From Armillaria gallica (taxonomy: Eukaryota; Basidiomycota; Agaricomycetes; Agaricales; Physalacriaceae), in contig JBANDB010000009.1 in NCBI GenBank assembly GCA_037576215.1, forward strand, positions 2,852,001-2,916,000: 64,000 nt of DNA, written 5' to 3'. Shown piece after piece: positions 55,691-64,000 of the stretch. Within the stretch, counting starts at the first letter, position 1. The number at the start of each line of letters is the position of its first letter. Position numbers and translations under genes: made by a program. The notes beneath the pieces were generated by a model. It was given only the letters and a program-made list of their open reading frames with translations, was not told the DNA's origin and ran no database searches.

Positions 55691-56803
55691 CAACGTCCGC
55701 CATAAGTTGTTTGTGTTACGCAATTAGCCCCTGACCATCAGGCGTCTTCTTCTGCTATCCCTCTTATTCTCTATTTCGAGACAGCTTCAATGCGGGACGC
55801 CTTCAATTCCTGTGAAACGTTGAAATGCACCAACATTGAGGGCTATTTCACAGGTGCCGGTGAGATCTTAAGTACTTCGATACCCTCCGAGTCATGTTAA
55901 CCTTTCACACCCAGAACTCGTGCATCAGATGTTCTTTGTTCGCCTGTCGGAACAGATACTGAAGACGGAGTCGCCCGTCGTACATCAACATCCGCCATAA
56001 GTTGTTTATGTTTACGCATTCAGCCCTTGACTGTAGCATGACCTTCTCCTTCTGACTGTGACTATTGGCTCAACGCCATTGTAGAACAAGATGTGCATTG
56101 CATGATTCACACCCAGACTAACAGTAAACACGGAATCACAGAGCGGGCGGGGAATATCGCATATGAGAAAGAATCCGATAAGCAGCTGAGGTTCTTCCAC
56201 AACTCCCGGTACTCTGGAAATCTCGAACAAAAGCTCACCCGACGGTCCGTTTCACTTCGGAATTCTTCATCGCTAAGCAATTCGGCGCTTCTAATATTTA
56301 TGGCTAACCTCTTCCGTTATTCTTCGCATTCTTCCTTACCTCGAGAGTTCAATTTTGGCTGCCATCAATTTCTGTGAAACGTCGAAACGTACCAACATCG
56401 AGGGCGATTTCACAGGTGTGATCTTACAAAGTGCCGAGTCACAATGAACCCCAGAACCCATGCATCACCTGCCTCACCTCATGTCAAGATACGCAAGCCT
56501 GTCGTAACATCTTCTCCAATCCAACAATCCCATCCACAAACTTAGGCTTGTATTTCACTGTCTCCTTTCCTGCGAAAACCTACAATCGAATGCGCCTTGT
56601 ACGTTTCGTTCAACCATCCGTACGGGAGCCTTGGTATGAGTCCTTGGGCGGACGAGATATTTATACTGCATCACTATATGTGGATCAGGCTCGCACGTAC
56701 TCTATTGGCGCACATTGATTCCTGCCGATGCTGTTTACGGCTGTGGCATATAAGAAAGGACCATGAGGCACGGCGCTTAAACCCACCTTGAACTCGTACC
56801 ACC
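55691..56803. other. Enlarged intergenic DNA of unit 2
   Basis: 1.1 kb against 0.63 kb in unit 1. The ALG6 start region and promoter are present twice here (55,690-55,870 and 55,966-56,420), so unit 2 had an extra internal duplication. The right ~400 bp match unit 1 upstream of its DUF6535 copy. Confidence 0.7.
55966..55998 (-). pseudogene. Third ALG6 5' tip
   Basis: ATG at 55,998 followed by ADVDVRRATPS, as in the complete ALG6, then unrelated sequence. It is closer at this point to the complete copy than the neighbouring truncated copy is, because it lacks the small insertion after the fifth codon. Confidence 0.75.
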
Positions 56804-59800
56804 ATGACACCAACTTCGTCCACTCATACCTCCTCAGGCAATCGCCACGAGAGTCGTTCTCGAGCCTCTGATAGAGCTGAGGATGGCGGCCGTCCAAGCA
56901 CACCCCGTGTCTTCGCAGACCAAGGTCCTATCCCTACCATACAGGTCGATAGGGGTGATACTGGCTCAGATAGCGCTGAGAATGATGATCATTCCAAAGC
57001 ATCTTGCGCCTCCAAAGGCCACGGGAGTCCTGTTCATGCCCCAATGGCTGATAACGACGACAGCGGCTCGAGTACATCCGACGACTCTGAGGATGACAAT
57101 CATTCTAGAGTATCTCGTTCCAAAGGTAGTAATCAGTCCGACAGCGCCCAGCAGCCAGAGGTCCAAAATTCGACGCGCCGCCGCCGACGAAAGTCGAGGC
57201 GCAAGACCATGGGCATCCACCGTCCCGAATGTGTTGTCAGAGGTGTGTTCCTCTCCCTTGTACGCTTGCTAGGAGTCTGAATACTTGTCCAGGGAGCGAT
57301 CCATTTGACTATGAACAAAGGTTCCCCGAAGATAAGCGGCATGAGGAGATGGGGCCAATGGCCAGGGTATGGCGAACGTACCTTGAAGAGTGCGGTCGAT
57401 TTGATTTGGAGATGGTGGAAGGTTGGAGGGATGCCTTGGATGTTCTGCTCGTTTTTGTCAGTGCCCAAACTGACTTGTTGATTTTGTTACTCATACTGGG
57501 CTGATAGGCTGGTCTCTTCTCGGCCGTGGTCACTGCATTTGTAGCACAGACATCACAAAGTCTACAGGTTGATTACGGCCAGGTGACAATGACACTTCTT
57601 ATCGAGCTCATTGACGTCCAACGCTCAATGGCTAACGGTTCCCTTGTGAATGACGTCCCTCGTTCAGACCTCACCTTTCGTTCTTCAACATCTGACTCAT
57701 GGGTTAACGGTCTATGGTTCACCAGCCTCTCTCTCAGTCTTTCCACCGCACTGTTTGCTGTTTTGACCAAACAGTGGATCCACCAATATATGTCAGTCTC
57801 ATCAGGAACACTGCAGGACAGGTGTCAGCTGCGCCAGTTCCGTTATATGGGACTACAGCAGTGGGGTGTGGATTTCATTATTGGATTGCTGCCTGTCCTT
57901 ATGAGTCTGTCACTTGCTGTGTTTCTAGTGGGGTTGGTCCTCTTCATCATCCCACTTCATGTGTCAATTGCATGTGTTGTTGGAAGTGTCACCTTCATAT
58001 CATTCACCACATACTTGATCACAAATTTCCTTCCAATCCTATACCCTTCATGTCCCTACAAGACACCACTGTCACAGTACATCTTCCCCCTTTATACCTA
58101 TGTCATGCGCAAAGTCTCCTCCAAATGGAAACTTGGTGATGCCTTTGACAAGTATGTGAAGTGGCACTCATCACCAGAACCAGTCACTCTCAAAGATGCT
58201 GAAGTTGCAGCTGTCCAGCAGTATGCCAATGAAACAGATACACATGCTTTGTCTTGGTTATATTCCATGTCATCCAACCCTAGTGTTCAGAACATTGTCA
58301 TACAGGCAACAAGTGCTCTACCACTCACATCTGTGGCATTACTAGAGCACCACATACCAGACCTTCCACAGAGATGCTGCTCTCAACTTAGTGATCTTAT
58401 ATTTAACAAAATCCATGATAATGATTACCATTTCCCAGAGGGTTTGGTTGATCATCTCACCCGAGTCTGTCTCCGTTTCACATCTTACTGGCCCTTTTAT
58501 GTCATTTCTGATCCTAAAACATCAGAATGCATTGAGGGCTGCCTATCCCCTGAGGTCTATGTGCAGTTTCTGTGCTTTTATGGTCACAACTATAATCAAA
58601 TCCGGAAGCTGCTTCTACAACCACCTAATTACCATGCTGATAATATTCTTCTGCTTGAGCCCATTGTATGGGCATCTCTGCTACAACAATTCCTGCAATT
58701 TGGTTCACGTGACTATGACTCTGTGGTCCAGAATCTCTTCCAATTCATTCCATCCTCATATTGGTTTGCTTTGAACTCTGTTTCCCCTCCCCCCATTTAT
58801 GAACGGAAAGGAGTGAAGATATCCAACAATCCACTCTGTTCAAACAATTCAGTGGTCACTTTCCAGACTGCAATCAGTGACTATTTGTGTCCATGGGTGA
58901 TAGACATCATTGAAGGTCATATCATGGACAGTATTTTTAATCCTGAAAGCCCTAATGAATATCCTTCACCTCAGGATCCAAGGCTCCGTTTTCTCTTGAC
59001 CATGGTCGGTTCACCCTCTATTCAATGTGCAAGAAATGACTTTTCTCAGTCTTTGAGCATGTTCTGTCAGGTCATCTCAAACATTGAGATACTTGTTGAT
59101 ATCATTCCTTCATCTGAATTAATGCCTATTATGGATCTAACCAATCATCGATATGCTGTCCTGAAACTGTTATACACCCTGTTATCAGCAGTCCAGTTTG
59201 GCACAGAGGAGATGCCAGCCAAACACCAGCGTGCCATCCTACTGCTTTTTCTACGCATGGTGCAATCCATATCACCTTTACCCTCATTCATCTGCCAAGA
59301 CTGGTGCACCTCAGACCTGGCCACAAAGTTTGTCCAGGTTGCCTTTAAGGATGGCACATGGGGTCTGAATCTCACATCTGTCCCAAACTGGCAGACCCCA
59401 CCCACACTAACATGGTCCCCTGAACCTGACCCTGCCAGTGATCCCATATATAAACTCATTCACTATCTCTTCCAGTCTCCACCCATTATGAATAAAGCTT
59501 TTGAGTATGCTGCTGCTGAGCATCTCTTCCAAGTTGACAGGGTAATCAAGATAATTCAACACAATCCCTATATTTATCCTTGGCATTTACTATCATGCAT
59601 AATACAACCATTCATCAATGGACTCATGAGTCCATCCTCAAAGTTGGATCCAAACACATCTCAAAAATTCTTGGAATACCTCTTTCAGCCTGACACTCTG
59701 TTTGCTGTTTGCATTCCTCTCATCAGAAGTGGTTCAAAAGAGACTCTTCATGACCTTGTGCAACTTCGTCCCAATGACTCTGCATGGTCAGTTTGCTTAC

Positions 59801-60051
59801 AGAGGCTCCAAGAACCCACATATTCTGGTTGGCTATCACATCCAATGTATAACAGACCTGGTCTCCTCATAGATCTCATAACATTTATTGAAGGAGGTGG
59901 TGTTGGTCCATTTGGAACAACAGCCTTATCTTCTGCTGAACAAATACCTCAATGGGATTGGGATGTCAGTCCAACTTCTGTCACTGTCAGAGGCTCTCCA
60001 AAGAATCTATGGTCAAATCTATGGTCAAATCCATGGCATAGGGTCCAATGA
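56804..60051 (+). CDS. DUF6535 membrane protein, intact copy
   Basis: Large basidiomycete-type membrane protein of unknown function (about 1,030 residues). ATG at 56,804 starts MTPTSSTHTSSGNRHESRSR, then a Ser/Asp-rich region and a basic patch (STRRRRRKSRRKTMGIHRPE). Splicing (GTGTGT to TTGTCCAG) gives SDPFDYEQRFPEDKRHEEMG and RVWRTYLEECGRFDLEMVEG, and a second intron joins DALDVLLVF to AGLFSAVVTAFVAQTSQSLQ, the DUF6535 core. Helices include WFTSLSLSLSTALFAVLTKQ, FIIGLLPVLMSLSLAVFLVG, FIIPLHVSIACVVGSVTFI. The C-terminal ~600 residues are mainly helical and soluble-looking. Stop at 60,049-60,051. Open throughout, unlike the copy in unit 1. Confidence 0.85.
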
Positions 60052-60395
60052 TACATTACTAAAGATACAGCAAATGTGGATGTGGAAATGTCAAACTTGA
60101 ACGTTGGTATGATAGAGATATAGCATGTAAAGAACATTACTTTTCAATGATTTGCAACAGACATGGTCATAGCATAGTCATTCATCAACTTAGAATGAAG
60201 AGTAGCACTGTCACTAGGAATACTATACCTGTTCAAATATCATACTAGGTTCTCAGCGTAACATAGCCCGATATCAGAAGAAATGTGAGTTTATAAAATG
60301 GTCGAGACATGTTGCATCTTAACAAGGTAAGTATCTGTTGAGTATCTGTACCGATGACACAAAGTCAGTCTTGATAAAATGATATTATACTTGCA
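60052..60395. other. Shared 3' flank of the DUF6535 copies (unit 2)
   Basis: Non-coding DNA between the DUF6535 stop and the PRP3 stop (convergent). The part up to ~60,360 matches 48,850-49,155 in unit 1. Confidence 0.7.
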
Positions 60396-62600
60396 TCAAA
60401 ACAGCTCCTCCTCCTCACCCTTCCAATTCTTCGCCTGGTCCCAATAACCCTTCAACCTCTCCCCAAGAGCTTCCTTCGCAACAGAATCCGTAGGACAGCT
60501 CTTTGCCTTGAATGAACTGAACGCTCGTTCCCTCAAATCACCCTCCCATACTAACCAGCACTTGTTATCGTCCAAAGACACCTCTTCCTCCTTCTTTCCA
60601 TCTCCGTCTCCATCTTCTTGCAGCTCTACCTCCTCCCCACCTCTCGGTCTCGACGCTTCCGTCCAGACGATCCGATGCATCATGAGTCGCTTGTAATTTC
60701 GTATATACTTGGGTGCGCCCTCCACGTAAATCATGCTAAAGTTCGGATTGAAGATACAGAGCCCGCTGAGGTTCATCTGTTCGGCATTCTTCCGCACTTT
60801 GAATCGATGAGACCCGTCCGTGAGTGTTTTCACCCTACAAGTAATCAGTAACAACCAATGAATGCGAGGGAGAACCCATACTTGAACACGGCCCCATATA
60901 TGCCCTTCTTCTCCTCGTCTGTCTTCTTGTTCTCCACTTTTCTCTCCTCTGCTCGTCTGTAAGCTTCCGCTCCGCATTCATCTTCTCGTGTCCGTGTTTA
61001 CGCATCGCAACCTCTCGCCTCACCCGCGCCTCAACCCGTGTCGGGTCTTGTACCGCATCACTCGTTAGAACCCTCATCAGATTCGCGAGACGCACTGCAA
61101 CCATCGTCAGGCAACGAAATAGGATTGGTAATAACACCTACCTTTGGGAGGATCAGGGGGCAACAGTCCCATACGAATTCGGTCTCGTTTATCTTGCAGC
61201 TCCCCTGCACGACGCAGTTTACGCATCTTCTTTTGCTCCTACAGTCCTGATTAGCGAAACTTCCATCCATAACATCAAAGACATACCTTTTTCGTCAACT
61301 TCATAGGCTTCAACGCCACCTTGTCCTTGTCTCCAGGCGCAGGAATAGGAATGGGATGCTGGATATATATCGTAATCGGCGAATTCGCGGTCTTGATATT
61401 CATCGCTTGTATTCCATAGGATAAATCATCATACGTCTTGTTGGGAAGCAGCGCAGCATCCCACCACTCTGCTTCCGGCGGAGGAGCACGCTAAAATCAC
61501 ATCAGTACAACGTGCAAAACGCCAATACCCTACTCACCTTGACACTCTTCTCAATCCCCATATCACTATCCAACCCCGCCTTCCTCGCGCTCTCTGCAAT
61601 TCTCTGCTTGAGCGCCTCGAGCTGCGCCTCCTTCCGCATCTGGTCTGCCTGCGCGATGTACTTGCCCTTGGGGTTGAATCGAAAGTTGCGCCCCATGCGA
61701 TCCTTGGGAGCCCCTTCGATGGTTTCCTTTGATGCGTAGGGATTGGCGGACTCCATGATAGGCACCGGGGTAGGCGCTGGAGGGGGCGTTGGAACGTTCC
61801 GCGTATTAGCCTTCCATAAAGTTAATATCTACACCAGATGATATAGAAAATCATGTACCTTGATTGACGCAAACTTGGGCTGCATAGGCTTATACCGATC
61901 CTTCTTCGACTGGGGTGCAGCCGGTGTCTGATCTAATAGCAGTGGATGTGCGGCCATCTTCAGACCCGCGCCTTGCTGAGCAGGCTCAGCAGGCCTATTC
62001 CTATTCTTTCCAGTTTGCGGAATCGACTGTAAACAATTCAGGTTAAGATACATAGAATAGCATAGCCGATATGTTCACCATGTACGGATTATCTTTAACG
62101 GCCAACTTGCTCTGAGCTGCCACAACCTTTTTCTTCGCCTCTGCGATTTTCTTGGCGAGATCATCAGGGAGGCCAGGGGGCGTAGACGAGGCGCTCTTGA
62201 CCATAGGCACAGCGGACGCAATGGGTTTCACGGGTGTTGGCGCAGCGATACTCGCGCCGCCGCCCCTCATGGCAGCGACCTTGGCGGCGATTTCGGCGCG
62301 TTTTTGTGCGATGACTGCTGCATGCGACTGAAAGAGTCGTTTAGTGGGAAGAGATACTTGTCGGTAGAAAGACTCACAAGAGCTGAGCTGCTCGATGTCT
62401 AGGTGAAGAATAATCATAGAAATGTGAATCAGAATAAAGAACCAAACGGGATAATCACCTTGGGAATGAAATGGCACTCACAGCATCACTAAAGAAAGCA
62501 TTAGTCAATTAACTGCAAGCGCAAGTATAAACCACCTTTTGAGTTTCTTGTTGCTACCACTTGCTTCGCCGTTACTTTCTAGTGGTCGCTTCTTATCCAT
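60396..62600 (-). CDS. PRP3: U4/U6 snRNP protein PRP3
   Basis: Spliceosomal U4/U6.U5 tri-snRNP protein. ATG at 62,600 gives [20 protein letters not shown], joined through a small exon (DAVSAISFP) to [20 protein letters not shown]. Then [20 protein letters not shown] with [20 protein letters not shown] and [16 protein letters not shown], the PRP3 core, and a charged region. The C-terminal DUF1115 domain shows [20 protein letters not shown] and RIVWTEA, then [20 protein letters not shown] and [18 protein letters not shown], ending EEEELF with a stop at 60,396. Many introns. Divergent from MRPL16 with only 45 bp between the start codons. Confidence 0.93.
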
Positions 62601-62645
62601 GGTGGAGAGTGTCAAGAGGGCAAGCGTGACGTGACGTCACCTATA
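62601..62645. promoter_or_regulatory. Compact divergent promoter PRP3/MRPL16 with a TGACGTCA site
   Basis: Only 45 bp separate the two start codons. It contains a palindromic TGACGTCA at 62,632-62,639, a CRE/ATF-type site that is also present in the unit 1 copy (53,928-53,935). Part of each gene's promoter probably lies inside the other's 5' region. Confidence 0.6.
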
Positions 62646-63387
62646 ATGTTTTCCCTCTCGTCCATCACCTCCCTCCTCCGGCCCTCCCTCTTCCCCTTCC
62701 GCTCGCCCATAACCCTCCTCACCCGCTCCCGTGGTCAATTAGCACCGCGGAAAGTCAAGTACCTCAAGCGACACAAGGGTCGCGTGCCCATTCCCATCGG
62801 CGGCTCCACCCGAGGAACGACACTAGCTTTTGGCGACTGGGGCATCAGGATACGCGGGAATGGCATGCGACTGAGCGCGAAACAGCTAACTACGGCGGAG
62901 GACGTGATCAAGCGGAAGTTGAAGGTGTGGAAGGGCGCCAAGGTGTGGCTGAGGTGTTTTCCGGATATCCCTGTTTGTATAAAGGGTAACGAAACGCGTA
63001 TGGGTAAAGGAAAGGGTACATTTGAGTATTGGGCGACTCGGTAAGCAGTTTCGAGATATCTTTTACTGAAAGTAATATTGACCTCGACGTTCAGACTGCC
63101 TACCGGGCGTGTCATCTTTGAAATCGGTGGTGTACCTATCCGAGAGGAACTTGCGCGCCAAAGTAGGTTTTTCCATCATGCTTTACTTTCCAAAACTGAT
63201 CACTTTTGCAGTCCTCAAACAGGCTTCATCGAAGCTGCCCTGCAAAATGGAGTTCATCAGTCGCAAGACGTTACCTCGTCTGGGTCGTCTCCTTATTGAG
63301 CCGCCGAAACCTCCAAAGATGCCAGAGGATATCGTAGCCGCCGCTGAAGTAGCAAAATCATCTAGTCAGATACGAGCAACAGTATAG
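62646..63387 (+). CDS. MRPL16: Mitochondrial large-subunit ribosomal protein uL16m
   Basis: Mitochondrial 54S protein L16. ATG at 62,646; a Ser/Arg/Pro-rich mitochondrial presequence (MFSLSSITSLLRPSLFPFRS) precedes RGQLAPRKVKYLKRHKGRVP. The L16 core is STRGTTLAFGDWGIRIRGNG, MRLSAKQLTTAEDVIKRKLK, WLRCFPDIPVCIKGNETRMG, KGKGTFEYWATR, then, after an intron, LPTGRVIFEIGGVPIREELA. A second intron joins RQ to ILKQASSKLPCKMEFISRKT. Ends in a Pro-rich tail and VAKSSSQIRATV, stop at 63,387. The motif set (GKGKGTFEYWA) is diagnostic of uL16. Confidence 0.95.
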
Positions 63388-63627
63388 ATACAAGTCCTGT
63401 GCGCTGCCAAAAAAGAGCTTTATGCCCTAGCGATTCAGCGTGAACGACCTCCCTGAACTGAATTTAGCACAGACCGACATGAAGATTGTTTTTCGGAAAT
63501 GAACGTTGAATGTATCAAATCCAGGTGGTGTCAATTTCATCCAATGCCACGGAGACGCATCCGTAGCGGCTCGCGCTCTTTTTCCGACTGGGCTGTATCG
63601 TTCTAAATTATCAGGCGCTGGCTTTGT
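63388..63627. other. Gap between MRPL16 and the right-edge gene
   Basis: 240 bp with no conserved frame; convergent 3' ends. Confidence 0.4.
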
Positions 63628-64000
63628 TTACTTCAGGCCGCGTCCATTCACTTCACAGAACCCCCTGGGCTGGGAGTCTTGCCGAAACTCGAAAGCTACG
63701 ATATCAAGTGTATCGAATTCCGTACTAGCGACCACGAATCGCTTTCTTTCTTCAGGTTCACCTTCTGCCAGTTAGGGACATATTTCGCTCATAAACACAC
63801 GAACAGATAATTCAAAGTCAAAATGGATTGGAAAGTGACACTACGCAGAAGAACAATACATTCGCATGCATCTCCTCCACCATCAAAACATCGATAACTA
63901 CATGGATTCTCGGTAAACCAACACTCAACGACAGAACAAAAAGACTAACCTAACGTTTTGCGATCGACATCTCCAGCACACTCAAGTACGACGACACGTT
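63628..64000 (-). CDS. Probable 3' end of an unrecognised gene cut by the window edge
   Basis: On the minus strand a final exon reads EGEPEERKRFVVASTEFDTL, then DIVAFEFRQDS and FCEVNGRGLK with a stop at 63,628-63,630. AG acceptors (CTGGCAG) and possible donors lie upstream, and an exon near 63,960-64,000 reads VVVLECAGDVDRKT. Sequence looks coding but no family is recognised, and the rest lies outside the window. Confidence 0.4.

Larger units (their letters stand above)
54073..62770. repeat. Unit 2 of the tandem segmental duplication
   Basis: Diverged repeat of 43,447-54,071. Contains the truncated ALG6 copy, the intact DUF6535 gene, full PRP3 and full MRPL16. The right limit of homology is in MRPL16 codon ~42, where unit 1 was joined to ALG6. 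Confidence 0.9.

Noticed and set aside
1..64000. Secondary metabolite gene cluster around the velvet regulator
   Set aside because: No polyketide synthase, NRPS, terpene synthase or P450 genes are seen near it; the neighbours are housekeeping genes.

Overview
This window reads as nuclear DNA of a filamentous basidiomycete, most likely an Agaricomycete. The genes are dense, are split by many short GT-AG introns (mostly about 45-70 nt), sit on both strands, and encode conserved eukaryotic proteins next to families typical of mushroom-forming fungi (DUF6533 and DUF6535 membrane proteins, a velvet regulator). I see no bacterial or viral gene set, no CRISPR array, and no convincing tRNA or rRNA. 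Species cannot be named from this sequence.

Layout. 1-10.1 kb (minus strand): sorting nexin SNX41/ATG20 (cut by the window edge), ribosome-biogenesis factor BFR2, DNA polymerase delta catalytic subunit POL3, phosphomannomutase SEC53. 10.3-13.8 kb (plus): VMS1/ANKZF1 and a P-loop kinase-like protein. 14.2-15.1 kb (minus): a mitochondrial TPR protein. 15.3-22.5 kb (plus): TIM23, a velvet regulator, a cysteine-rich CYSTM peptide, cytochrome c1 and a THP3/LENG8 protein. 22.7-24.0 kb (minus): SEN2. 24.5-31.0 kb (plus): sulfite reductase MET5 and a nitronate monooxygenase. 31.0-38.9 kb (minus): a two-RRM protein, a tandem pair of class V aminotransferases (AGX1-like) and a DUF6533 seven-helix protein. 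38.9-43.3 kb: no intact gene, only degenerate repeats.

The right third is a large tandem segmental duplication. Unit 1 (about 43.45-54.07 kb) and unit 2 (about 54.07-62.77 kb) each carry ALG6, then a DUF6535 gene, then PRP3 and the start of MRPL16. At 54,071-54,073 the first ~42 codons of MRPL16 run straight into the 3' end of ALG6, which marks the junction. The complete ALG6 is in unit 1. The intact DUF6535 gene, PRP3 and MRPL16 are in unit 2. Unit 1 has a frameshifted DUF6535 copy, only the 5' tip of PRP3, and a ~4.6 kb unique stretch in place of the PRP3 body. That stretch holds small TA-flanked inverted-repeat elements and a repeated exon-like module.

Most genes are housekeeping: glycosylation (SEC53 and ALG6 act in the same N-glycan pathway), RNA processing (SEN2, PRP3, THP3, BFR2), mitochondrial function (TIM23, CYT1, MRPL16, VMS1) and sulfur/nitrogen/glyoxylate metabolism (MET5, nitronate monooxygenase, AGX1). 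An unexpected point is a cluster of reading-frame breaks between 24.7 and 36.2 kb (MET5, nitronate monooxygenase, second AGX1). They may be real lesions or consensus errors. I do not see a clearly new multi-gene system. The tandem duplication with divergent fates of its copies is the most notable feature.
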